Program-made: the position numbers and the translations under genes
The notes under the pieces: generated by a model
Told to the model about the DNA's origin: nothing
The model's database searches: none
Seen by the model: the letters and a program-made list of their open reading frames with translations, nothing else
Origin: Lichtheimia corymbifera B2541
Taxonomy: Eukaryota; Mucoromycota; Mucoromycetes; Mucorales; Lichtheimiaceae
Assembly (NCBI GenBank): GCA_000697475.1
Contig: JNEU01001143.1
Span: 155,888-219,887 of the forward strand
DNA: 64,000 nt
Reading direction: 5' to 3'
In this document: piece by piece, positions 24,044-34,942 of the stretch
Numbering within the stretch: the first letter of the stretch is position 1
How the letters are laid out: each line of letters opens with the position of its first letter

Positions 24044-26605
24044 ATGAGCTACCACCGACATTCCTACAGCCGTGGTAACGGCCGTACGTCTGTATTCAAT
24101 CGTTTGGGAAGAAGACGTCAGGATTACAACCCGAGTTATCACCCATCCACCTTCGACGATCGCTACCTCGATGACGATCAGCACGATGAGTACGCCTCGT
24201 CCCCGTATGAATATCAACCATATGACGGCTATATGGAAGATGAAGACGACTATGTCGATACGATGCCTCCTCGATATGGTAGCTATCGCCAACAGCAGCG
24301 GTATCATAGCAACTATCACCGGTATGAGCCATCACCATCCCCTCCACCAACGCATAGGTCAACAAAGCGAGTTGGAAGCTATTCACCAAGTGAAATTATT
24401 ATCACTGCACCATTGAATGGAGGCAGAATTGTATCCAAAGGAGAACAGTCTTCTCATCCACAAATGCTGACGGCGTCTTTTACTCCTTCTCCTTCTACGA
24501 CACCTGGCTACGATACTGCTGTACCAGCTCACATTTCACCGCCACAAACGACAGCAGTGTGGTTAAATCAACAACCACATCAGCAGCAACCTCCTTATTC
24601 GAATTCATATCCAGTGATCGAGACAAGCCATCCACCACCTATGATCAGTCAACCATTAGTTTCGCAACATCATGAGCTTCCATCCCCAACTACCACCCGG
24701 TACTTGAACGGTTCGGAGCTAAACCAGATTGCTATGACAACCCAACAGAAGCCATCACCACGACGTGGTGGAGATACTTATATTCCCAATTACTCACGCC
24801 AATCACATGATGGATCTCGTCCCAGCAAGAAACAACGCATTGAACCCACCAAACCAAAGCATAGTTCAAATAATGATACACCCAAAGCAACATCTGCCCA
24901 AAAATCAGCATCGAATGTGACATCCAAAGCGCGCCCTGAAAAGTCTTCATCACCAAAGAAGCAAGCATCACCTACAAAGAATAGCACCAGTACGACCTCG
25001 AGCAGCAAAGGTAAATCACCATCATCACGTGTTGATGAAAAGCCGACAACCCAGCCGATGCCTCCTAAGGCATCTTTTGAATCGAAGAAGAAGGATACAG
25101 TAGATACGTCAGAACCCAAGATGGATCACACTCAATCTCAGCAGCCTGTTGAAAGAAAGAATGGCATGTCACCATCTGGGGAATCAGTGATTTCTATGGA
25201 TATTGGTATTGGCGAACAATCGGATATCATGTTGCCAGATTGGTCGATTGAAACCGAAGAAGAATTTGCAGTCGATACCAACCAACAACAAGAGAAGAGC
25301 AGCAGCAGCAGCAGCAGCAGCAGCCAACAGCATGATAAAGAGGAATCCAAACTACAAGAGGATGATGATGCTAGGAAACAACGGCAAGTGAATGAGCCGC
25401 AAAGACAACAGGATCAACGAAAACAACAAGAGCAGCCACCAAAGAAGAAACAGGAGAATGAAGCAGATCAACCAAAAAAACAAAAGCCAGCAGAGAAGAA
25501 ACAAGAGCAAGATGATGAGAACGAATCAAAGCAGCATGATTTATTGGAGAAAGAGCAATCATCTGCAAGAGAGCCTAATCATGGGAAGCGAGAGCGGCCT
25601 GAAGAGGATGACAAATCACAAGTTCATGTCAAAAAACAAGCGAGAAAAGGCAATGAGAATCACCAGCCACGTGATGTCATGCAGAATGGATACAAAGAGG
25701 ATATCAATGCTGTACAACATGGGAATGATTCCGACAATCAAGGTACATCGGCAAGCGAGGTGCATGATCAGCTTGGTACAACAACGCAGGATAGAATTAC
25801 AAGAGAGGAAAAAGACGTTCCAGGCAAATCAGAACAAGAGTCGAGCCATGTCGCAGAGCAATCCAATGTCGATCAGCATCAAAAAGAAGACAACCAAGAG
25901 GAGAGGAAACAAAACGGAGTAAAACATGGTTTGTTCGATACCGAGGATGACCGCACTTTACCGAAGCCTTGGCAAGCGATCGTATCAAGTCGTGGATATG
26001 TTTACTATTATAATACTGAAACTGGGTTGAGCACATGGGAAAGACCAAAAGCATCACCACCACCACCATCATCATCACCATCAATACCAGCACCCTCTGT
26101 GGAAGAGAACGACTCTACGGCAAAAGAGACTACATCATCGGATAATAATAATGATACTTCCACCACTACCACCACCATCACAATTGCACCCACAAGCTCC
26201 TCCTCACCCTCATCCTCATCCACAGACAAGGATAAACAGAGTCAACCTGAAAAGGAAAAAGAAGTGCATCAACAGCAGCAACAGCAACCCCAGCGTGATG
26301 TGGAAAAGCAGATATCAGCTCCTCGTGATCCTCGACTTCGCAAAGGAGAAACAGAAAGAAAAAAGTCTCCAACAACGCTTTCGTCATCATCGTCATCGTC
26401 TTCATTGCGTCGATCGACCAATGACAGTTCCCTTCGTGATCGGTCCCATTCCTCTTCTCCTCGACCCACCCCTACTAGCATCCCCACCAATGACAAGCGA
26501 TATCGCAATGATCGATATTACGACTCTTATTCATATCCCCGTTCCCATATGGATTCTTATCGTCCCAACTATGGCCCTAGTTACAATTCTTCTTCACGAT
26601 TATAA
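24044..26605 (+). CDS. WW-domain protein, largely disordered
   Basis: Single exon of 853 residues starting MSYHRHSYSRGNGR at 24044; the in-frame ATG at 23969 is upstream, in the promoter. The N-terminus is rich in Tyr/Arg/Asp. A long Gln/Lys/Glu-rich charged region spans about residues 270-630. A single WW domain lies near residues 637-668 (PWQAIVSSRGYVYYY ... STWERP), with both Trp present and the Tyr triplet. The C-terminus is Ser/Arg-rich and contains DPRLRKGE, a short motif also found in some nuclear RNA-processing proteins. WW domains bind Pro-rich ligands such as phosphorylated RNA polymerase II tails, so a nuclear transcription or splicing adaptor is plausible but only inferred. No orthologue recognised. 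It has no intron, unlike most neighbours. Confidence 0.85.
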   Translation: MSYHRHSYSRGNGRTSVFNRLGRRRQDYNPSYHPSTFDDRYLDDDQHDEYASSPYEYQPYDGYMEDEDDYVDTMPPRYGSYRQQQRYHSNYHRYEPSPSPPPTHRSTKRVGSYSPSEIIITAPLNGGRIVSKGEQSSHPQMLTASFTPSPSTTPGYDTAVPAHISPPQTTAVWLNQQPHQQQPPYSNSYPVIETSHPPPMISQPLVSQHHELPSPTTTRYLNGSELNQIAMTTQQKPSPRRGGDTYIPNYSRQSHDGSRPSKKQRIEPTKPKHSSNNDTPKATSAQKSASNVTSKARPEKSSSPKKQASPTKNSTSTTSSSKGKSPSSRVDEKPTTQPMPPKASFESKKKDTVDTSEPKMDHTQSQQPVERKNGMSPSGESVISMDIGIGEQSDIMLPDWSIETEEEFAVDTNQQQEKSSSSSSSSSQQHDKEESKLQEDDDARKQRQVNEPQRQQDQRKQQEQPPKKKQENEADQPKKQKPAEKKQEQDDENESKQHDLLEKEQSSAREPNHGKRERPEEDDKSQVHVKKQARKGNENHQPRDVMQNGYKEDINAVQHGNDSDNQGTSASEVHDQLGTTTQDRITREEKDVPGKSEQESSHVAEQSNVDQHQKEDNQEERKQNGVKHGLFDTEDDRTLPKPWQAIVSSRGYVYYYNTETGLSTWERPKASPPPPSSSPSIPAPSVEENDSTAKETTSSDNNNDTSTTTTTITIAPTSSSSPSSSSTDKDKQSQPEKEKEVHQQQQQQPQRDVEKQISAPRDPRLRKGETERKKSPTTLSSSSSSSSLRRSTNDSSLRDRSHSSSPRPTPTSIPTNDKRYRNDRYYDSYSYPRSHMDSYRPNYGPSYNSSSRL

Positions 26606-26919
26606 AGAGTTTTAATCAATGCCTATCTCTCACTCGTTCTATATCCACACACGCATACACCATACCACATTTTCCCTTTGACGTGTATATGTTTTATTAG
26701 AGGGATCGTGATGTAATAATTCAGCTAAGTGTTGGTCATATCATCTATAGTTAATACTGATAATGGAAGAAAGACCATGTATAATAAAGATAAAGAGTAT
26801 ACACGCAGATAATGCAATCAATTGGAGTGCGAGGTTGGGGAGAGCGGAATTAAAGGCTCAGTTGCCAAAGCGGTCCTTGAACCAAGTCAATCAAGCTTTT
26901 TCTCTTTTCGTTTGCCACA
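26606..26919. other. Intergenic: WW gene 3' flank and RCL1 promoter
   Basis: AT-rich with no gene. A TC-rich stretch (about 26898-26912) lies just before the RCL1 start. Confidence 0.5.
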
Positions 26920-28243
26920 ATGTCAAAGCTACTCAAGTTCGAGGGTCACAATTATTTACGGCAACGACTTATTCTCGCCACACTCAGTGGAAAAGTGGTT
27001 CGCATTGACAAGATCCGCTCGGACGATCACGATCCCGGTATCCGCGACCACGAAGCCAACTTTTTGCGATTACTCGAAAAGGTGACAAACGGCTCCACGA
27101 TCGAGATCAACTATACCGGTACCTCGGTGCTGTATAAACCCGGTGCTATTCAAGGTGGACGTATTGAGCATGATTGTGGCACAGACCGATCCATCAGCTA
27201 TTATCTCGAACCTATGATTGCACTCGCCCCATTCTCAAAGAAGCCATTCATGTTGATACTGAGAGGCATCACAACTGATCATATCGATAACTCGGTAAGT
27301 ATTCAAATATCCAGTGATTGAGCTTTCTCCCTTCTAATAAGAATTACTCTGTAGGTGGATATCATTCGTACAGTCTTGCTACCACAATTAAAACGATTTG
27401 GGATCGAGGAGCATGTGGAATTGAAGGTAAACGGTTATATCAGGTACCACACGGAATGATAGACTCATCATGAGGGCGGTTTTTTCAAAGATTACAAAAC
27501 GTGGTGCGCCTCCTCTGGGAGGCGGTGAAATCGTCTTCAACTGCTGCAGCGTACGACAACTGAAACCAGTTCAATACATTGACGAAGGAAGGATCAAACG
27601 CATTCGTGGTATCGCTTATTGTACACGTGTCTCGCCTCAAACTGCCAATCGTATGGTGGAATCGGCTCGTTCCTTGTTGAATCGATACATTCCTGATGTT
27701 TATATCTATACGGATGTCTACAAAGGTGCCGAGAGTGGCAAGTATGTATATATATACAACATGTTTGGATGAGAAGGGAATGAGGACTCATTGATGATTT
27801 AGATCCCCTGGCTTTGCATTGAGCTTGGTAGCCGAGTCGACGACAGGTGCATTGATCTCGGGTGAAAAGGCAGCAGAGGCAGGCATGACAGCTGAGGATG
27901 TGGGCTTGCTGGCATCAAAGATCCTTTTACGTGAAGTCAGTAGGGGTGGCTGTGTGGATACAACAAGTCAATGGCTCAACCTATTATTGATGGTACTATG
28001 TCCCGAAGACGTGAGCAAGATTCGCATTGGTCAATTGACTCCTTTTACGTAAGTTATATTCATTGGGAATATTTGTATTGTATGATGGGACTCATTGTTG
28101 TTGTATATAGCATCCAATACCTGCGAGATCTCAAGGCATTTTTCGGCGTATCATACAAGATCAAGGTGGATGAAGAATCCAACACCACATTGATGACCTG
28201 TGTTGGTATCGGCTACATCAACCATAACAAAAAGACTAGTTAA
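26920..28243 (+). CDS. RCL1: RNA 3'-terminal phosphate cyclase-like protein Rcl1
   Basis: Nucleolar protein of the small-subunit processome, required with Bms1 for 18S rRNA maturation; related to RNA cyclases but regarded as lacking cyclase activity. The start is MSKLLKFEGHNYLRQRL. Landmarks are LATLSGKVVRIDKIRSDD, GGRIEHDCGTDRSISYYLEP, KRGAPPLGGGEIVF, KRIRGIAYCTRVSPQTANRM, SPGFALSLVAESTTG, SRGGCVDTTSQWL, and the end VGIGYINHNKK. TAA at 28241-28243. Four short introns separate these pieces. The SRGGCVD motif lacks the catalytic His found at this position in true cyclases, which supports Rcl1 over RtcA. Length about 370 residues is normal. Confidence 0.95.
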
Positions 28244-29022
28244 GCATCCCTGTACTTTATAATATTGCATTTATCTGTTTTGCATTCAAAATGAATATAA
28301 GCATTTCATTGATCACATTCCCCACACGCATTGTTTTGGATTGTCATATTTCTTTTAGAAAGATTGGGTTCTTGGGATGGTATCGTGTTTCATTAGTGAT
28401 GTATGTAGTGTAGCAGCTTGTAGGATTACACATTATTTGGATGAGAACAGATGTGACCAAGTAACCTGCCCTTTCAGCGTCCTGAGCGATCAATCTAGTC
28501 AAGCTATTGATGTCTTTACTATGAGCAATGAAACGTTTTATATTTCTCGGGACCACATTTATGCTGGCAGTTTGTGTAACCAGGATACCTGATTTGTGCT
28601 GCAACATCATGTGGCGAATTGCTATTGCAGTTGTTCTTCTTGCTTACAGACAAGACCTTTATATTATGCAACTTATTGATAGCAAAGGAAAATGTGCCAG
28701 AGAACTGTAACTCTGGTTAAGGCAACGAAACCATCTTTGCGTCATTCAACAATCAATAGTGCTCCTCTTACGGGCCACAAGAAAGTACATGTGACCACCC
28801 GCATAGTGAAAAGGAGTGCCCGAACAATATCGAAAGTATCAATATCAATGACTAGTTATAATGCAAGAGTTTTATTATATTTGTCGAGTATCAACGAAAA
28901 TAGGTGTCATGGTTACTTGGGGCATGTGATGGGGTTGCTCCGCAGTTGAATCACTGGGGATTGATTTATGCTCTTCGGTGTAGCTCAAACGATGATTGTT
29001 TCTCTTTCTCTTTTTCACACAT
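28244..29022. other. Intergenic, 780 bp
   Basis: Between RCL1 and the Rab18 gene. A minus-strand open frame of 88 codons (28344-28610) looks protein-like (IAHSKDINSLTRLIAQDAER) but has no recognised domain and no supported start or splice partners. I do not annotate it as a gene. Confidence 0.4.
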
Positions 29023-29975
29023 ATGGCTCGTGAAGTAGCAACACTCAAATTACTCCTCATTGGCAACTCCAACGTCGGTAAAAGCTCTTTGCTTTTGCGT
29101 TTTACAGATGACACTTTTCTACCACAAGAAGAAGTCTCTGCTACCATTGGTAATCTCATGCAGCAAGTTGTATCCATCTACGTATTTTAACCGAGCAACT
29201 TGTTTCTTGTCATTGCAGGTGTCGATTTCAAAGTAGCCATGATGGATGTGGACGATCAGAAATACAAGTTGACTATATGGGTAAGGAAGGGCATGGGTTC
29301 ATTCAACAAGGCTCGCGCGTCTTTATGCATTGCTTTTTTTCTTTCTTTATCAGGATACAGCTGGTCAAGAACGTTTCCGTACATTGACTTCATCCTATTA
29401 CCGTGGTGCTCAAGGCGTGATCTTGGGTAAGACAGACCCCTTTTCCTTTTTCATTTGTGATGGGGATGAATATTCATGTGATTTTAGTCTATGATGTAAG
29501 CAGCCGTGAATCCTTCGAAGCTCTTGACACGTGGTGGAAGGAAGTCAATACGTATTGTTCAAGCCCAGATGTTGTCAAGATGATTGTGGGCAACAAGGTG
29601 GATAAGGTATGTGGATGAAAATGTACAATGCACTTTTTGGTTCCAATAGGCTGACTGTACGTTTTGCAGGAATCTTCTCGGGCAGTGACTTACAAGGAAG
29701 GAGCAGAAATGGCACGCAAGTTACAAACATTGTTCGTCGAATGCAGCGCCAAGACCAATGTGGGGGTAAAGGAAGCATTTGAAGAATTGGTTACCAAGGT
29801 AAAGATAAAAAAAGAGAGACACATTTTCTATGGCAACCTGGTAACCATCTCCATGTAGGTCATAGAAACGCCAAGCTTATGGCAAAAGAAAATGTCACCC
29901 TCATCCACGGTACGAGTAACACCCACACAACAACAACAAAATGGAGGCAGTTATTACGAGTCATGCAGTTGTTAA
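29023..29975 (+). CDS. RAB18: Rab18-type small GTPase
   Basis: Membrane-traffic GTPase; Rab18 acts at the ER, Golgi and lipid droplets. Six exons join in frame. Elements are [17 protein letters not shown] (P-loop), a short switch I ending [22 protein letters not shown] (switch II), [25 protein letters not shown] (NKxD base recognition), and [17 protein letters not shown] is a close match to the Rab18-specific end of the G domain. The tail is Gln-rich and ends YYESCSC, a CxC double geranylgeranylation signal. The last exon begins at about 29859 and would be missed by ORF finding; TAA is at 29973-29975. Rab18 is favoured over Rab1/Rab8 by FTDDTF, TIGVDFKV and TPSLW. Confidence 0.93.
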
Positions 29976-30206
29976 ACATCCTCTCTCTCTCTCCCTCTCT
30001 CCTTTTTGTATCTTTTGTTCTCATACCGTATACCGTAATATACAATCCTTTACGTACATCTTTCTGTTCTCCTCCCTGCATCAATATCAATATATATAAA
30101 TATGTGTGCGTTGTGTACAATGCGAGTAAAACCAATGTAGCTCTGCCCTTTCTTTATCATATAAAGTGAAAGAGAATAGGTGGCAAAAGCCAAAAGAACA
30201 TTTTCT

Positions 30207-30959
30207 TTAACGGTAAGACTTTTGGTAGCGGGCACGGGCACCAGGACCAGCGAACTTCTTGGGCTCGCAACGACGGGGATCAGCGACGAGCAAGGTACGA
30301 TCGTATTGGACGAGAGTCTCCTTGATCTCCTTCTTGGAGGCTTCATCGACGAACTTTTGGTAAAAGGCAACAATAGCCTTGGCAAGAGCTTGACGAAGAG
30401 CATAGACTTGAGAGGTAACACCACCACCCTTGACACGAAGACGGATGTCAACGTTGGCGAAACGCTCCTCACCAAGGAGAAGGACAACTTCGTAGACCTT
30501 GAACTTGAGAATCTCAGGCTCCAAGAGCTCAAGAGGAGAACCATTCACGCGGATAAGACCACGGCCACGCTTGCAGTGGGCAACGGCGGTAGCAGTTTTC
30601 TACATTAGAACATTTTATATTTAGCCACCCTGTTGCCATGTGCATACCCCACAATGAACGATGGCATATATGGTATTGAAGATGGATTGAATGGAAGCAT
30701 TGGTAGTTGCTAATATAGTAGTAACAGGTGGTAGGGCGAGGAATCGACGACTCTTTTGGTGAACAAGAAGTTGCTGTTGTTGTTGACGTTGACTCGGGTG
30801 TGTATATATGTGGGTGGCTGGATACCGTTTCCATGGCTCCCTTACTCTTCCATCCATCCAATCCATTCAATCCATATATCCATTCATCCATCCATCCATC
30901 GTATGTTGTATATCATCGTTTCAACGCACCTTGCGACCAAAAGTCTGGACAGCTTCCAT
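30207..30959 (-). CDS. RPS16: 40S ribosomal protein uS9 (S16)
   Basis: Small-subunit protein whose C-terminal tail contacts the P-site tRNA. Two exons: 30930-30959 ([10 protein letters not shown]) and 30207-30599, joined over a 330-bp intron to [20 protein letters not shown]. Further landmarks are [36 protein letters not shown], and the invariant end [10 protein letters not shown] followed by TAA at 30207-30209. Normal length, 140 residues. The first exon is only 30 nt, so the ORF alone misses the start. The intron contains TCCA repeats on the plus strand. Transcribed convergently with the Rab18 gene. Confidence 0.97.
30846..30900. repeat. (TCCA)n repeat in the RPS16 intron
   Basis: Interrupted TCCA/TCCAAT repeats; the transcript reads GGATGGATGGAT, as in the RPL25 first intron. 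Confidence 0.85.
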
Positions 30960-31950
30960 GATACTAGTATGGACAAAAAGGAAGGATCAATGGGTCCCTT
31001 TGGCAGGGCATTTTTGCAACCAGCGGTCAAGCGGAGAAATTACATGTCCGCAAGTGAGGTTGGGTCCTTCTCAAGTATAATGATATCGAGTCTCCTTCTG
31101 TCATTCTTCAATAATAAACCTACTCTTGCTTTCAATATATGAGTCTTCCACAAATTGGCACGTTTATCATACATGTTTTCTTCCATTCATATCAAAATGC
31201 ATTATCGTTTTTCCCTTCTTTGACCTCCATCATTATTCCTGTAGCATCATGCTAGCAGCCATGAATAGTCCAGTAGATATCGTGATGTTTCTCCTTGTAT
31301 ACACAAAGCCTATCCCAAGAAGCATCGTTGCTATGAAACGAAAAAATCAGCAATCGACCTAGGATACTACATGTTTCTTGGTAGTTGCGTCATTTTCTTG
31401 CCATCACCTCTATATGCCATCACGTATATGTATTCATCACCCATGAACTACGATGCTTCAATTATGTAACCCTGAATCTTTTATGGTAGCTAACACATTC
31501 GAGGGTAGATTCAACACTCATGCGTCATTGAATTTATCCTAGAATTTAGTCTCACCGCCTGCTCAGGTGTGTGATCTCTCGTCATCATCATCATCTGTGG
31601 CACCTTTGTTCGAGCCATCTCATTGACGCACAATAAAAATGTATCTCTTTTGTTACGGTTTCCATTTTCCTTTTTTATACCCCAATAACAAGTGCATAGA
31701 CATATTACAGGTTGTACGAGCATCAAGCTGTGTGATCAGGAGGAGAAAGAAAGAGACTTGAACTGGGTTTTAAAGGCCGATATTTTGTCTTCCACCTCGC
31801 CCTCCTTCCTACTCTTCTTTTATCATTGTTGTTGTTACAAGGTAATAATAAGGTGGTTACGTCTAGGATACCAGCATAAAACTAATCTATATCTATATGC
31901 AACCTTCAAGTATAAACAGCCTTGGTCTTCCTATTGTTGAAATCTCTCCA
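30960..31950. other. Intergenic: divergent RPS16/PCF11 promoter region
   Basis: About 990 bp without a recognised gene. Frames of up to 82 codons have no motif. The in-frame ATG at 31897 could extend PCF11 by 18 residues. Confidence 0.5.
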
Positions 31951-34837
31951 ATGTCCTTACCGAACAACATGCCAACCATGAGCACATTCGGTCAGCACCC
32001 TTCATCTAAGCAACCACAACAACCGGGCTTCACCCAAGATCCAGAGACAGCAAGGAGAAACTACCGACAAGCACTATATGAGTTGACCTTCAACAGCAAG
32101 CCTATCATCACCAACCTTACCATCATGGCACAAGAGAACCAGCATGTTGCAGGTGCGATTGTCCGGGAAATTGAGCAGCAGATTAGACACGTAAGTAAAC
32201 CTGGATACCGGTAGTAGTTTTTGGATGGATTTATTTGCAACGAGAGGTGGGAGGCGAGAAGATGGATGGGGGATGGGCACACACACACACACACACACAC
32301 ATTTCACTTGGGGTACTTCCTGGGCAGAGAACGAGTTTTCTTTGTCTTCCTTTGTTCGCTATTACTACTACTTCTACGCACACACACAAGAATAAAAAGG
32401 GGGAATAAAAGCCCTAGCAACCACCACTACCACCACTACCACCATCGATCATCAGACAAATGACCTTTGATATCCCCTATTCTTCTTCTTTTTTTCTTCT
32501 CTTTTTTTATTTCTTTTACCCTTTTCTCGAATGCAGAAAAGATTAACGCAAGTCTCTCTCTCTTCTTTATATCCAGAACGCGCCCGGCCAGAAGCTTCCC
32601 ATTCTATATTTAATTGATTCGATTTGTAAGAATGTAGGAGGTGTATACATAGACCATTTCGCAAGAAATATTGTATCGACCTTCATGGATGCTTATACAC
32701 TCACTGATCCCCAAACACGAAGAAGCTTTGAACGACTGTTACAGACTTGGAAGAATGGTTTGCCTAATGGCCATCCTGTATTTTCACGACATGTGATCGA
32801 ATCCATTGAACGTCCTGTCAATTATATGCGAGAACGTCAAGGTGCTCAACCTATGCATCAATCTCCACGTCCCAAACATCCCCTTCCTCAACAACAGCAA
32901 CAGCAACAGCAACAGCAACAACGGAATCAACATATTCATGTCAATCCCAACTTTGTACCTGCGGTAAGAATGGAGATATGCGTATATCATGTAATGGAAG
33001 CTGATCAATGGATATATATAAAAAAAAGCCCGGTTCACGTGATCCACGCACACGATCTGATTACTCTGATCGACAACGACAACAGCAGCCTTCTTACAAT
33101 ATGACACCTCCAGCAAAGCAGGATTCACCAACGGCAAAATCCAATGGACCCAAAGAAGGACCCCAACAATTATCACAATTGTTTTCTCAAGTAAGAAAAG
33201 ACATGTAAGAAAGTGGGGATCGTTCATGTTGTTGATTCTTTTCATTAGATTCAGGCTATTCTCCCAGGATTACCTGCCACACAGGCTGCGACATTTCAGC
33301 ATCAAATTGATCAAATCATGAGCGCACCTCCTGCTCAGACTGGAAGACTTTCGTATGCACCTACTTCAGCTGCTGCTACTCCACCACTACCACCACCTAC
33401 ATCAATACCACCACAGCAACAGCATGCACCATCAACAACATCTCATATGGCTGAAGCTAAAGGCACACCACCTATGGGAGCACCTTTTCCATCAACAGCA
33501 ACCACTTCAGAACCCAAAGCACCTGCTATCAACACAGCTGAACTTTTGCAAGGTTTGACTTCCCTTGGTATTCTTCAAGGAGGTACACCAAGTAATGTTG
33601 TCAGCACACCTACGCCTCCTCCTATGATTCAAGAACAACAACATGGATCTATTTCAACACCACCACAACATTCAACGACGGCAGGCATACGATTGGAGAG
33701 TAAAGACTTGCAAATGTGTGTATTGCTAGAACATGGGAAAAGGATGGGACATAGAACTGATTATTATTTTATAAATCTTGTTGCTTTCATGGCTTTCTCT
33801 TGCAGAGCTCGACCAGGCGCAGTGGAAGTGCTGTACTCGGGACTACCACTTCAATGCAAACAATGTGGCTTCCGATATCCAAAAACAGAGCAAGGCCAAT
33901 CCAAGATGGATGCACATTTAGATTCTCATTTCCGGCAAAATCGACGTATGAAGGAACGTGTCAAGCGTGGTTTATCTCGATCCTGGTTTGTGACAGAAGA
34001 TGAATGGATCAGTGGTGCCGGTGGTGAATTGGCTAGTCATCAAGGTAAAACCCCTTTGCTTTTTTTTACATGTTTGGAGATGCTCTATTCAACTCATATA
34101 AACGTATTATATATATATATATATATATATAGCACCCACTTTTCTCACTGATAGCACCAGCGGCAGTGGCAACGCACATCAGCATGGAAACGTGGGAGGA
34201 TCGCCTTCAGCACAAGCTGGATCCGAAACGATAGGTCCAGATAGCCAAATGGTTGTTATGCCTGATGAGAATAATCGAAAGCCATGTCCTATTTGTGGCG
34301 AGAGATTCGTGGATTTCTGGAATGACGATGAGGAAGAGTGGATGTACAAGAATGCTGTACTTGTGGATAACACGGTCAGTAAAAATGGGAATGTGCATCC
34401 TTTTGTTTGTTTGGATGGGTCCATTGGAGGGGGGAGGAGGAGGAGTGAAGAGGCAAAGAGAGAGAAAAAATGTGTGTGTGTGTTTGCTTATGGATGCATT
34501 TCTCAATGTGTGTATGTTCTTGTATATTTATGCTTATACCCCTTTTTCTGTACATTTTCCCTATTATAGATATATCATGCCACATGTCATGCCGATGCTG
34601 TCAAGAGTGGTACTCTCATGTCCGATCACGGTGATGATGATAACGACGCAGTATCGAATGCTTTGACTACGATGCTGAGTGATCAAGGTGTAAAACGTAA
34701 ACATGAATCGTATGCAGATGTAAGTTTTTTGTTTGAATCAACAATGAATGGCCTTGGCTCATTCTTTCTTTCTCTCATAGCAGGATGAAGGAGCTGTGAA
34801 AATACCTCGAACCGATTTAGCTTATGATGTCAAATAA
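31951..34837 (+). CDS. PCF11: Pre-mRNA cleavage complex subunit Pcf11
   Basis: Core subunit of cleavage factor IA, linking the RNA polymerase II CTD to 3'-end cleavage and termination. The N-terminal CID spans the first exons: [20 protein letters not shown], then across a 386-bp intron [29 protein letters not shown], and [16 protein letters not shown] poly-Gln stretch (32895-32925) and a Pro/Ala-rich middle follow. The C-terminus carries two CxxC zinc fingers, [14 protein letters not shown]...HLDSHF and [13 protein letters not shown]...HATC, flanking [13 protein letters not shown], the Clp1-binding segment. TAA is at 34835-34837. Start chosen at 31951 (MSLPNNMPT; context CCAATGTCC), with 31897 as an alternative. 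Introns hold a (CA)n run and a (TA)n run. Confidence 0.92.
32278..32302. repeat. (CA)n microsatellite in PCF11 intron
   Basis: About 12 CA units inside the first PCF11 intron. Just upstream (32223-32278) is a GGATGG-rich segment. Confidence 0.8.
34108..34132. repeat. (TA)n microsatellite in PCF11 intron
   Basis: TA run ending near an AG acceptor. A similar (TA)n lies at 36016-36036 in a ubiquilin intron. Confidence 0.8.
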
Positions 34838-34942
34838 AGTCTTTTAAAAGAGAATCACAATCGTTTTCTTTTTACACATACAATCTTTGAAGCGATTACT
34901 GTAATATGGCTATGCTTTAATCAATAACGGATGATGGCTTGC

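Noticed and set aside
22163..30900. TCCA and other short repeats as a possible CRISPR-like array
   Set aside because: Repeats are plain microsatellites without unique spacers in a eukaryotic genome.
31511..31726. 71-codon minus-strand ORF upstream of PCF11
   Set aside because: Met-rich run from an ATC repeat and no motif; treated as chance.
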